From the NCBI GenBank assembly GCA_003222055.1, contig QHUT01000069.1:1-40966 (forward strand): a stretch of 40,966 bases of DNA. The letters are read 5' to 3'. Positions 29,283-38,129 of this stretch are shown piece by piece. A program made the position numbers and the translations under genes. Within the stretch, counting starts at the first letter, position 1, and the number at the start of each line of letters is the position of its first letter. The DNA comes from Gemmatimonadota bacterium. GTDB taxonomy: Bacteria; Gemmatimonadota; Gemmatimonadetes; Gemmatimonadales; GWC2-71-9. The notes beneath the pieces were generated by a model that saw only the letters and a list, made by a program, of their open reading frames with translations, was not told the origin of the DNA and ran no database searches.

Positions 29283-30802
29283 GCTCGGTGCTCGAGATTC
29301 GCGACGTCGCCAAGCGATTCGGGGCGACCACGGCGTTGGACGGCGTGGATCTCGCGGTCCAGGCGGGCGAGGTGCACGCCTTGATCGGAGAAAACGGCGC
29401 GGGCAAGAGCACCCTGATGAACATCCTCGCCGGCGCCGTGCGGCCCGATCGCGGCACCATGCAGATCGACGGCCGGCCGTACGCTCCCGCCGCTCCCGGC
29501 GACGCCCGGCGGCGCGGCGTCGCCCTCATTCACCAGGAGCTGTGCCTCTGCCCCCACTTGAGCGCGGCGGAGAACATGCTGCTCGGCCTCGAGCCGGCGC
29601 GCGGGGGTTGGGTGGATCGGGGCGCGGCACGGCGGCGGGCCCTCGACCTGCTGGAGCGGTTCGGGCGTACCACACTCCACCCCGACGCCCGTGTGGCCGA
29701 CCTGCCGCTGGCGGCGCAGCAGGTGGTCGAGATCTGCCGCGCCCTGGCGGCCGACGCCCGCATTCTCCTGATGGACGAGCCGACCAGCAGCCTGCAGCGC
29801 GAGGACGTCGACCGCCTGTTCGCCCTGATCCGGCAGCTGGCCGCGCGCGGCATCGCGATCATCTACATCAGCCATTTCCTGGAAGAGGTCCGTGAGATCG
29901 CCGGTCGATACTCCGTTCTGCGGGACGGCCGCAGTGTGGACAGCGGCAGCATCGCGGGAACGAGCAACGATCAGCTGATCGCGCACATGGTCGGTCGCTC
30001 GACCCTCACCCCCTGGCTCCCTCTCCGTTCCGGAGAGAGGGAGCACCATGAGGGCAACGTGATCCTCGCGGTGCACGACGTCGCCGCACCACCGGTCTTG
30101 AAACAGGCCAGCTTCGAGCTCTCCCGCGGCGAGGTGCTCGGTATCGCCGGGCTGATGGGCTCGGGACGGAGCGAGCTGGTGCGGGCGCTGTTCGGGCTCG
30201 AGCCTCGGGCCTCGGGACGCATCGCCCTGCACGGCCGGCGACTCGCCGTGCCCGGCGCGAGTCCCGCCCGGCGTGTCGCGCAAGGGTTGGGTTACCTGAG
30301 TGAGGACCGCAGACGGGAGGGCCTCGCCCTCGCACTGTCGGTCGCGGACAACCTCACCGCGACCCGTTTTTCCGCGTGTTCGCCGGGTTGGGGATGGCTC
30401 GATCTCGATCGCCAGCGGGTGACGGCGCGGGGGTGGATCGACGCCCTGCACATCAGGGCGGCGGCGCCGGCTCAGCTGGTGCGGGCGCTCTCGGGCGGGA
30501 ATCAACAGAAGGTGGCAATCGGCCGGCTGCTGCATCAGAACGCGGAGGTCCTCTTGCTCGACGAGCCGACGCGAGGCATCGACGTCGGCAGCCGGGCGCA
30601 GATCTACGAGGCGATCGCGCGCTGTGCGGCACAAGGCAAGGCGGTGCTCATGGTGAGCTCCTATCTGCCGGAGCTGTTCGGGCTGTGCGACCGGCTGGCG
30701 GTGATGAGTCGCGGGCGGCTCTCCCCCGCGCGCCCGATCGAGCAGTGGACGCCGGAGACGGTGCTGACCACGGCGATCGGCGGGGCACGCGAGGAGGTCT
30801 AG
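29279..30802 (+). CDS. sugar ABC transporter ATP-binding protein, two ABC domains (RbsA-like)
   Basis: A 507-residue double ATPase. Domain 1: Walker A GENGAGKST (~38-45), Q-loop HQELCLCPHL, Walker B ILLMDEPTSS, switch ISHFLEEV. Domain 2: degenerate Walker A GLMGSGRSEL, signature LSGGNQQKVAIGRLL, Walker B VLLLDEPTRG and MVSSYLPELF in place of the switch His; this asymmetry is normal for the RbsA/XylG family. The linker between domains (WLPLRSGEREHHEG) is encoded by a CTCCCTCTCC/GGAGAGAGGGAG palindrome insertion. It powers import with the binding protein encoded upstream and the distant permease. It is the last gene of this run. Confidence 0.94.
   Translation: MSSVLEIRDVAKRFGATTALDGVDLAVQAGEVHALIGENGAGKSTLMNILAGAVRPDRGTMQIDGRPYAPAAPGDARRRGVALIHQELCLCPHLSAAENMLLGLEPARGGWVDRGAARRRALDLLERFGRTTLHPDARVADLPLAAQQVVEICRALAADARILLMDEPTSSLQREDVDRLFALIRQLAARGIAIIYISHFLEEVREIAGRYSVLRDGRSVDSGSIAGTSNDQLIAHMVGRSTLTPWLPLRSGEREHHEGNVILAVHDVAAPPVLKQASFELSRGEVLGIAGLMGSGRSELVRALFGLEPRASGRIALHGRRLAVPGASPARRVAQGLGYLSEDRRREGLALALSVADNLTATRFSACSPGWGWLDLDRQRVTARGWIDALHIRAAAPAQLVRALSGGNQQKVAIGRLLHQNAEVLLLDEPTRGIDVGSRAQIYEAIARCAAQGKAVLMVSSYLPELFGLCDRLAVMSRGRLSPARPIEQWTPETVLTTAIGGAREEV
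30017..30043. repeat. palindrome insertion between the two ABC domains
   Basis: CTCCCTCTCC (30017-30026) pairs with GGAGAGAGGGAG (30032-30043), with one bulge, across a short GTTCC loop, and is preceded by CTCACCCCCTGG. It is translated in frame within the interdomain linker, a tolerant position. The look is that of an intergenic hairpin repeat placed inside a gene. Confidence 0.6.
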
Positions 30803-30819
30803 CCCCCCACCCCCACCCC

Positions 30820-30835
30820 GTTGCGTGTTCGCAAC
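30820..30835. promoter_or_regulatory. palindrome GTTGCG-N4-CGCAAC, candidate operator, copy 2
   Basis: Same 6+6 palindrome as at 14604-14619, here with a TGTT spacer, in the 96-base gap between the ABC ATPase and the second SusC gene, 63 bases before the SusC ATG. Flanks are C-rich (CCCCCCACCCCCACCCC). Alternatively it is a weak terminator for the ATPase transcript, but no T-run follows. Confidence 0.5.
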
Positions 30836-30898
30836 ATGTCAGTCCCCCCTCTCCCTCAAGGGTTTCTGTGTGAGACTCATACCGCCCGGGAGAGCCGC

Positions 30899-33800
30899 AT
30901 GCGCGCCATCGCTCGCCGCGTTTCACTGTTTCTAACAACGCTCCTCGCTCTCGTCGCAATCGCCGGGCGGTCCGCCGCCGCGCAGGCTGACGGGTCCGGC
31001 GAGGGCTCGATCCGAGGAAGAGTCGTCTCGAGAGTCGACGAGCGTCCCATCCCCGACGCCCACGTGTTCGTGGCGGGGACCAGCCGATCGGCTACCACCA
31101 ATCAGAGCGGTGAATACGTTGTCTCCGACGTACCCGCGGGCACGTACCAAGTGCGGGCCCGGCTGATCGGCTACGGCGAGCGGAGCGACACTGTCACGGT
31201 GACTGCGGGAGCCGTCGCGACCGCGGACTTCTCGCTCGAGGCGAAGGCGCTGCTGCTCGACGTCAAGGCGGTCACCGCGCTGGGTATCGAGCAGTCAAAG
31301 CGCGTGACGCCGTACGCCATCAGTGGAGTCGCCGACACAGAGCTGACGAAGGCCAGCGCACCCACCGTGCAATCGGCGCTGTACGGCGAGGTGCCAGGCC
31401 TCAAGATCCAGCAGAACAGCTCCGGCCCCACCGGCGGCACGAACTTGACGATCCGCGGCATCAAGTCGATGACCGGCAACAACCGGCCCTTGATCGTGGT
31501 GGACGGCATCCCGATCCGGGACGATAACTCGGGCTACAGCGACGTGGGGTGGGTGTACGATCGAGACCTCGGCTCGGGCATCAACGACATCAACCCGAAC
31601 GACGTCGCGTCGGTGAGCGTCCTGAAGGGAGCGGGCTCGGCGGCGTTGTACGGCTCCCAGGCGGCGAACGGCGTCGTCCTGATCACCACCAAGCAGGGTA
31701 CGAAACGCGACGGCCTCGGCATGGACTTCAGCTCGTCGTCGCTGTTCGACAACGTCGCGTTCCTGCCCCAATTCCAGAACGAGTACGGGGCCGGGATTCT
31801 CGATCTGATCTTGCAGCACCGGCCGAACAACGGCGAGTTCATCTACGACTCGACGACCAAGACGCCGTACGTGGCGTACGGTGGCGGGATAGGCGCGGCG
31901 CACAGCTGGGGTCCGCCGATGCGCGGACAGATGGTGATGTGGTGGGACGGGCAGATGCGCCCGTTCTCACCCCAGCCGGATAATTTCCGCGACCTCTATC
32001 AGGCGGGTCGGACGCTCGAGAACACGGTGACATTCTCGAACGCCACCGATCGCAGTCGCTATCGCATCGGGTTCACACGGAACGACTGGACCGGCACCTT
32101 CCCCGGCGCGCGGCAGGTGCGGAACACCGTGAGCCTCACGAGTGACCTGCAACTGTCCGATCGGCTCAGGGCGAACCTGACACTCAACTACTATGACAAG
32201 ACGCTCACGAACCCGCCCCCCCGGGTGTACGATGCCTACTCCTTCCCCCGATCGCTCAAGGCGGATCTGCTGAGGCAGGACTACCGGACGCCCGACGGCT
32301 ATCTCGCAACGCAACAGATCTACCCGCGGCTTCACTCCAGCGAAGCCACCATGATGCAGCAGATCTTCTGGACGGGGCTCCAGGACCAGTACGAATCGGC
32401 GCAGGATCGGTTGGTGGGCTCGCTCAGGCTGAACTACGCGCTGTCCGACTGGCTGAGCCTGCGGCTGCAGGGAGGAACCGATTACACCGACAACACCATC
32501 CAGAACAAGCAGCGAACCACGCAGCCGGCGAGCGTGGGACCGTCGGGCGGCTACAACGTGAAGCGGCTGCAAGATCGTGTGCTCTACGGCGACGTGTTGC
32601 TGAGCGCGCAACGCACCCTGACGCCGTCGCTCGGCCTCAACCTCCAGGTCGGCGCCGCGACCACACGGAACCGTACCGGCGAGACGGCAGCATGGACCAA
32701 CGGCGGCCTCGTGACCGAGAACTGGTTCAGCGTCAACAACTCGGCGAGCACTCCGGGCCAGTCTGCTGGGCGCGGCGAAGACCGTACCGACGGCGTATTC
32801 GGCCAGGCGGTGTTGTCCTATCGCGACTATCTGTACTTGACCGCGACGGGACGCAACGACTGGACGTCGACGCTTCCGCCGGGAAGCAACTCGTACTTCT
32901 ACCCGTCCGTCGGTGCGAGCTTCGTATTCAGCGATGCGGTCCGACTCCCCCGGCAGATCTCATCGGGGAAGTTCCGCGTGAACTACGCGGAGGTGGGTCG
33001 GGGCGCCCCGCGCTATCTGGCCAACAATGTCTACAGCTTCGCCACCTGGGACGGCGGCGTCTTGCTGAACGCCTTTTCCGACACCGTCCCACCGCTCGCC
33101 TTGAAGCCCGAGCGCAAGTACGAAGCGGAGGTCGGACTGGAGATGGGGTTCTTCGACGAGCGCTGGCACGTCGACGGCTCCTTCTACCATCAACGGAACG
33201 TCGATCAGATCATCCCGCTGGCGATCGCCGCCAGCTCCGGTGCGACGCACATCGTCGTCAACGCGGGCCTGATGACGAACACCGGGCAGGAGCTGCAGCT
33301 CTCCGGCTGGCCCATTCGGCGCGGCGACTTCGAGTGGAGCACCACATTCAACTTCGCGCGGAATCGAAACGAGGTCCGGAGTCTCGCCGCCGGCCTGGGG
33401 TCGCTCGGGCTTGCCAGCTTCGAGGACAACCTGTTCGTCGTGGCGCGGCCCGGCCATCCGTTCGGCGAGATCTATGGCTACGACTTCCGGCGCTCACCGG
33501 ACGGCCAGAAGATCGTGGATGACAGCGGCTTTTACGCGAAGAGCACCACGCAGAGCCTGGTCGGCAACATCATGCCGAGCTGGCTCGGCGGGTTCAACAA
33601 CACGCTCCGCTACAAGGGCGTCTCGCTCTCCCTGCTGTTCGACGTCCGGATGGGCGGCCAGTTCGTGAGCATGTCGGACTACTATGCCCTCGCCACCGGG
33701 AGGGCGATGGAAACGCTGTTCGGGAGGGACCAAGCGCACGGCGGATTACCGTACTACATCGACGGCACCAACTACGTCCGGCTGCCAAGCCACGACGCCC

Positions 33801-34237
33801 TCGCGCCGAACGGGTCACGCGTATATCACGATGGGATCATCCTCCCCGGCGTCAAGGAGGTGCGTGACGCGAATGGCAACATCATCGGCTACGCGCCGAA
33901 CGACAAGGTGGTCCCATTGTGGGACTACTACGAGACCAACTTCAACTGGAAGGAACAGGGCATCTACACGCAGGTCGTGTACGACAACAATTACATCAAG
34001 TTGCGTGAGCTGACGCTCAGCTTCGACCTGCCCGCGGCGTGGACGCGACACGTCCCCGCTCGGAATCTCCGGCTGTCGCTCATCGGACGGAACCTGTTCT
34101 ACCTCTACAAGACCGTCCCCAATGTGGATCCCGAGTCGGCCACCTCTACGGTGGACGCTCGTCAGGGGCTGAACGACTACATCGGGTACCACCCGACGAC
34201 GCGGAGCCTCGGCTTCAAGATCACGGGCTCGTTCTGA
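30899..34237 (+). CDS. second SusC/RagA family TonB-dependent transporter
   Basis: A 1112-residue receptor. ATG 30899 begins a typical signal peptide (RRVSLFLTTLLALVAIAG, cleavage near AAA-Q); an upstream in-frame GTG would add 26 unlikely residues. The carboxypeptidase-like domain spans ~35-115 (GSIRGRVVSRVDERPIPDA, VPAGTYQVRARLIGYG). The plug has LYGEVPGLKIQQNSSG, NLTIRGIKSM, PLIVVDGIPI and VSVLKGAGSAALYGSQAANG; here ALG replaces the more usual VGYG before the plug. The beta barrel runs to the terminal Phe of LGFKITGSF. It belongs to the subfamily that pairs with SusD-like_2 proteins, as encoded next. It imports an oligosaccharide, possibly fucose/uronate-containing. Confidence 0.95.
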   Translation: MRAIARRVSLFLTTLLALVAIAGRSAAAQADGSGEGSIRGRVVSRVDERPIPDAHVFVAGTSRSATTNQSGEYVVSDVPAGTYQVRARLIGYGERSDTVTVTAGAVATADFSLEAKALLLDVKAVTALGIEQSKRVTPYAISGVADTELTKASAPTVQSALYGEVPGLKIQQNSSGPTGGTNLTIRGIKSMTGNNRPLIVVDGIPIRDDNSGYSDVGWVYDRDLGSGINDINPNDVASVSVLKGAGSAALYGSQAANGVVLITTKQGTKRDGLGMDFSSSSLFDNVAFLPQFQNEYGAGILDLILQHRPNNGEFIYDSTTKTPYVAYGGGIGAAHSWGPPMRGQMVMWWDGQMRPFSPQPDNFRDLYQAGRTLENTVTFSNATDRSRYRIGFTRNDWTGTFPGARQVRNTVSLTSDLQLSDRLRANLTLNYYDKTLTNPPPRVYDAYSFPRSLKADLLRQDYRTPDGYLATQQIYPRLHSSEATMMQQIFWTGLQDQYESAQDRLVGSLRLNYALSDWLSLRLQGGTDYTDNTIQNKQRTTQPASVGPSGGYNVKRLQDRVLYGDVLLSAQRTLTPSLGLNLQVGAATTRNRTGETAAWTNGGLVTENWFSVNNSASTPGQSAGRGEDRTDGVFGQAVLSYRDYLYLTATGRNDWTSTLPPGSNSYFYPSVGASFVFSDAVRLPRQISSGKFRVNYAEVGRGAPRYLANNVYSFATWDGGVLLNAFSDTVPPLALKPERKYEAEVGLEMGFFDERWHVDGSFYHQRNVDQIIPLAIAASSGATHIVVNAGLMTNTGQELQLSGWPIRRGDFEWSTTFNFARNRNEVRSLAAGLGSLGLASFEDNLFVVARPGHPFGEIYGYDFRRSPDGQKIVDDSGFYAKSTTQSLVGNIMPSWLGGFNNTLRYKGVSLSLLFDVRMGGQFVSMSDYYALATGRAMETLFGRDQAHGGLPYYIDGTNYVRLPSHDALAPNGSRVYHDGIILPGVKEVRDANGNIIGYAPNDKVVPLWDYYETNFNWKEQGIYTQVVYDNNYIKLRELTLSFDLPAAWTRHVPARNLRLSLIGRNLFYLYKTVPNVDPESATSTVDARQGLNDYIGYHPTTRSLGFKITGSF

Positions 34238-34246
34238 GAGGATGAC

Positions 34247-35806
34247 ATGACATCGATCATGAAGAGATGCGCTCGTCGCCTCGTGCTGCTGATCGTGCCC
34301 GCCATGACGGTCGCGTGCCATGACGCCTACGACGCCCTGTTCCTCGATCCCGAAAAGTCCACGACGGCGAAGATCGAGTTCCTGTTCACTCAAGGCCTCG
34401 TCAACGCAGACTTCCCCATTGCCTACGGTGAGTGGTACTGGCAGGTCTACCACAACGTCGCCGCGTGGGCGCAGGTCTCGGGCACGGTGAATGACCAGGA
34501 CATGATGCAGCCCATCGGCGAGCAATGGCAGAACACATGGACCGATTATTACACCAAGGCCGCCATGGACATGCGGGAGATCCGCGTCATCTACGACGCG
34601 CTCCCCGAGGACCAAAAAGCGAGCTACGAGGTGTACGTGCACCTGGGCAAGATCGTGAACGCCTTCACCACGGCGCGCACCACCGACCTGTGGGGAGACA
34701 TTCCCTACTCAGAGGCGTTCACCGCCCGGCAAACAGTCGGCCAGAACCTATTCCCGAAGTTCGACACGCAGGAGTCGGTGTACGACGCGATCTTGAAAGA
34801 CCTGAAGGACGCCTCGGATGCATTGCGCACGCTCTCGGTCGTGCACCCCGCGCTCGCGAAACAGGACTTGTTGCTGAAGGGCGACGTGATGGGCTGGCGG
34901 CGGTTCGCCAACTCGCTGCGGTTGCGCCTGGCGATGCGGCTGTCGGACGTCGCGCCGGCCCAGGCCCAGGCGATCGTACTGGAGATCCTGTCGGATCCGG
35001 CCACGTACCCGCTGGTGGAGGGCAACTCTCAAAACGTCGCTTGGTACATGGATCCGTCCTGGATCTACGACCACAACTCCCTGGGCAATCGCAGCCGCGC
35101 GACGAGCGAGCTGCCGAACAATGTCTTGGCCCCGAAGGTCATGCTGGACCTGATGGTCGCCTCCAAGGACCCTCGCCTCCCGGTCGTGTTCGATACCGTG
35201 TTCGATAGCGACACTGCCACCCCCCGGTACGTGGGCCTCCCCTCCTCCCCGGACGATCAACCGGCGACCGTCGACAGCGCGCACTTCTCGCGCCTCAACG
35301 CGCTGATGTTCCGGCGTAACGACAACTTCCCCGGCTACGTCATGACCGCCGCAGAAGTGAAGTTCCTAAAAGCCGAAGCCTACATGCGCGGCTGGGCGAC
35401 GGGAAACGCCAAGGCCGCGTACGACAGCGCCATCAACTTGTCGGTGGAGATGTATTACGCGACCTACAACCGCAACAGCTTTGCCGTGCCCAAGGCAACA
35501 CCCCCAACGCCGGATACCGTGACGGCGTTCATCAACGGGCCCGCCGTCGTCTATGACGGAACGCTGCAGCGCATCGCCACCGAGAAGTGGATACACTTGG
35601 GGATCGTGCAGCCGTACGAGGCGTGGGCCGAGCTGCGGCGTACGGACTACCCCGTGCTGCCCCCCGACCGGCTCGGCGGCCGGCCGCTGGAGCGCACGGT
35701 GCGGATCGTGTACCCTTCTACGGAGATCACGAACAACAGCCAGAGCTACGCGGCCGTGCGGGCGAAGGACACCCCCACGACCCGCGTCTGGTGGGACGTC
35801 AAGTGA
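34247..35806 (+). CDS. SusD-like_2 outer-membrane lipoprotein
   Basis: A 519-residue lipoprotein (or 515 if ATG 34259 is used) with signal ending TVAC (Cys24). The sequence KIEFLFTQGLVNADFPIAYG, WYWQVYHNVAAWAQVSGT, YVHLGKIVNAFTTARTTDLWG, DIPYSEAF, RRFANSLRLRLAMRLSD and VKFLKAEAYMRGWATG matches the SusD-like_2/SusD_RagB variant rather than the RagB type at 8598. GAGAGG eight bases upstream supports ATG 34247. It partners the SusC encoded nine bases upstream as the substrate-capturing lid. Confidence 0.93.
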   Translation: MTSIMKRCARRLVLLIVPAMTVACHDAYDALFLDPEKSTTAKIEFLFTQGLVNADFPIAYGEWYWQVYHNVAAWAQVSGTVNDQDMMQPIGEQWQNTWTDYYTKAAMDMREIRVIYDALPEDQKASYEVYVHLGKIVNAFTTARTTDLWGDIPYSEAFTARQTVGQNLFPKFDTQESVYDAILKDLKDASDALRTLSVVHPALAKQDLLLKGDVMGWRRFANSLRLRLAMRLSDVAPAQAQAIVLEILSDPATYPLVEGNSQNVAWYMDPSWIYDHNSLGNRSRATSELPNNVLAPKVMLDLMVASKDPRLPVVFDTVFDSDTATPRYVGLPSSPDDQPATVDSAHFSRLNALMFRRNDNFPGYVMTAAEVKFLKAEAYMRGWATGNAKAAYDSAINLSVEMYYATYNRNSFAVPKATPPTPDTVTAFINGPAVVYDGTLQRIATEKWIHLGIVQPYEAWAELRRTDYPVLPPDRLGGRPLERTVRIVYPSTEITNNSQSYAAVRAKDTPTTRVWWDVK

Positions 35807-35816
35807 GGATGACCGC

Positions 35817-36422
35817 ATGGAGCACGACGACCTGATCACCCGCCGCGAAGCCCTCAGCCGCGTCGCCATCCTGTTGGGTGGCGCCATCTCGGCGCCCACC
35901 CTGGCCGGCGCGCTCGACGCCGCGACCCGGCGCGCCTGGACGACGCCGTCGCGAGACTGGGCGCCGCGGACGCTCGACGCCGGCCAGCTCGAGCTCGTCG
36001 CCACCATGGCAGACCACATCGTTCCACAGACCGACACGCCGGGCGCCCGCGCGGCCGGCGTGCACCGCTTCGTCGACACGCTGCTGAGCGATCACTATCC
36101 GACGCCCGAGCGCGATCGCTTCGTGGCGGGCCTGGCGGACGTCGACGCGCGGGCGCGGTCGGGGCACGGCAAGACGTTCGTCGAGTGCACGGCCGATCAA
36201 CAGGTGGCCCTGCTCACCGAGCTGGACGAGGCGGCGTTTCCCGCGGTCCGGATCGATTCGCCCCGGACCTCCGACACCTGGTTCTTCCGACGCATGAAGG
36301 AGCTGACCCTGGTCGGGTATTACACCTCGCAGGTCGGCGCGACGCAGGAGCTGCACCCCAGCCCGTTCGGCGCGTACCGCGGCGACATCCCCTACGGCTC
36401 CGTCGGGAGGGCCTGGTCATGA
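35817..36422 (+). CDS. gluconate 2-dehydrogenase subunit 3-like small subunit (Tat-exported)
   Basis: A 201-residue protein with a twin-arginine signal (TRREALSRVAILLGG, Arg9-Arg10). The mature part carries TLDAGQLELVATMADHIVPQTDTPGARAAG (split here: LVATMADHIVPQTDTPGA), a HRFVDTLLSDHY helix and WFFRRMKELTLVGYYTSQVG, all typical of the gluconate_2-dh3 family. These subunits escort a GMC-type catalytic subunit through the Tat pathway and stabilise it, and the very next gene encodes such a GMC enzyme (4-bp overlap). Probably the small subunit of a periplasmic FAD sugar dehydrogenase. Confidence 0.92.
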   Translation: MEHDDLITRREALSRVAILLGGAISAPTLAGALDAATRRAWTTPSRDWAPRTLDAGQLELVATMADHIVPQTDTPGARAAGVHRFVDTLLSDHYPTPERDRFVAGLADVDARARSGHGKTFVECTADQQVALLTELDEAAFPAVRIDSPRTSDTWFFRRMKELTLVGYYTSQVGATQELHPSPFGAYRGDIPYGSVGRAWS

Positions 36423-38122
36423 TCACGTACGATGCCATCGTGGTCGGCTCCGGGATCACCGGCGGCTGGGCGGCGAAGGAGCTCACGGAGAAAGGCCTGC
36501 GCACCTTGATGATCGAGCGCGGGCGCGACGTGGTCCACCGCACGGACTACATCACGGAGCACAAGCCGAGCTGGGAGCTGCCACTGCGCGACGCACGGCT
36601 CTCGGTCGGGACCAAGGGCGCCGAGGAGTACCCGATTCAGGCGCGCACCGGTCAGTTCCGCGAGTCGAACAAGCACTTCTTCATCAAGGACAAGAAGAAC
36701 CCCTACATCGAGGACAAGCCGTTCACCTGGATCCAGGGCGACCAGGTCGGCGGCAAGTCGCTCATCTGGGGACGCCAGGTGTACCGCTGGAGCGATCTCG
36801 ACTTCGAGGCCAACCTGCGCGACGGGCACGGCGTCGACTGGCCGATCCGCTACGCCGACATCGCGCCGTGGTACAGCTACGTCGAGCGGTTCATCGGCGT
36901 GAGCGGCGAAAAGCTGGGCCTGACGCAGCTCCCGGACGGCGAGTTCCAGCCGCCGATGGAAATGAACGCCGGCGAGAAGCTCGTCAAGGCGGGGATCGAG
37001 CGGGCGTTTCCGGACCGGCACGTGACCATCGGGCGGGTGGCGATCCTCACACAGCCTCTGAACGGCCGGTTGCCGTGCCACTACTGCGGCCCGTGCGAGC
37101 GCGGCTGCTCGACCGGCTCATACTTCTCGACCCAGGCGTCCACGCTCCCGGCGGCGCGCGCCACCCAGCGGCTCACGGTCTTGCCGAACAGCATCGTGCA
37201 CTCGGTCATCTACGACGCGAGCACGAACCGCGTGACAGGCGTCCGCGTCGTGGACACGGTCACGAAGCAAACGCAAGAATACCGGGCACGCGTCGTGTTT
37301 CTCTGCGCTTCCACGCTCGCCACTACCCGTCTGCTGCTCAACTCGACGTCGCCCCGCTTCCCGAACGGGCTCGCCAACTCGAGCGGCGTGCTGGGGCACT
37401 ACCTGATGGACCATCACTTCCTGGCCGGCGCGGGCGGCAGCATCGAGGGACTGCTGGACCACTACTACCAGGGCAATCGGCCGAACGGCATTTATGTCCC
37501 CCGGTTCCGCAACCTGGGCGACGACGCCTCGCGCCGCGACTACGTGCGCGGCTTCGGCTACCAGGGCGGGGCCGGCCGCCAGGGATGGGGGCGCGGCGGC
37601 GGCGAGCGCGGGTTCGGCGTGGAGCTGAAGCGCAAGCTGCACGACCCCGGACAGTGGTCCATGGGCATGACCGGGTTCGGAGAGTGCCTGCCGCGCGAGG
37701 ACAACTACGTGGAGCTTTCCGACCAGAAGGACGAGTTCGGGATCCCGCTCTTGAAGATCCACTGCACCTGGGGCGACAACGAGCTCGCCATGCGCAAGGA
37801 CATGGCCGCGTCGGCCGGGGAGATGCTCGAGGCGGCGGGGTGCAAAAACGTCCACACGTACGATGCCTACAGGGGCAGCGGGCAGCTCGGTGCCGAGCCC
37901 GGGTTCGCGATCCATGAGATGGGCACGGCGCGGATGGGACGCGACCCCAAGACCTCGGTACTGAACGCCTACAACCAGGCGCACGACGTCCCCAACCTGT
38001 TCGTGACCGACGGGGCGTGCATGGCCAGCTCGTCGTGCGTGAATCCGTCGATCACCTACATGGCGCTGACGGCGCGCGCCTGCGACCACGCGGTGGAGGA
38101 GCTGAAGCGGGGCAATCTGTAG
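36419..38122 (+). CDS. GMC family FAD-dependent sugar oxidoreductase (glucoside-3-dehydrogenase-like)
   Basis: A 567-residue flavoenzyme without its own signal peptide. FAD motif IVVGSGITGGWAAKEL (7-22), GGKSLIWGRQVYRW (111-124), catalytic His499 in HEMGTARMG and Asn542 in CVNPSITYMAL. A Cys cluster at 220, 223, 226 and 230 (CHYCGPCERGC) lies where bacterial FAD glucose dehydrogenases and glucoside 3-dehydrogenases carry an Fe-S cluster, so it probably relays electrons to a cytochrome. It should be co-exported with the Tat small subunit encoded upstream. It likely oxidises a sugar at C3 or C1 in the periplasm; the acceptor cytochrome is not in the window. Confidence 0.9.
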   Translation: MITYDAIVVGSGITGGWAAKELTEKGLRTLMIERGRDVVHRTDYITEHKPSWELPLRDARLSVGTKGAEEYPIQARTGQFRESNKHFFIKDKKNPYIEDKPFTWIQGDQVGGKSLIWGRQVYRWSDLDFEANLRDGHGVDWPIRYADIAPWYSYVERFIGVSGEKLGLTQLPDGEFQPPMEMNAGEKLVKAGIERAFPDRHVTIGRVAILTQPLNGRLPCHYCGPCERGCSTGSYFSTQASTLPAARATQRLTVLPNSIVHSVIYDASTNRVTGVRVVDTVTKQTQEYRARVVFLCASTLATTRLLLNSTSPRFPNGLANSSGVLGHYLMDHHFLAGAGGSIEGLLDHYYQGNRPNGIYVPRFRNLGDDASRRDYVRGFGYQGGAGRQGWGRGGGERGFGVELKRKLHDPGQWSMGMTGFGECLPREDNYVELSDQKDEFGIPLLKIHCTWGDNELAMRKDMAASAGEMLEAAGCKNVHTYDAYRGSGQLGAEPGFAIHEMGTARMGRDPKTSVLNAYNQAHDVPNLFVTDGACMASSSCVNPSITYMALTARACDHAVEELKRGNL

Positions 38123-38129
38123 CGGACGG

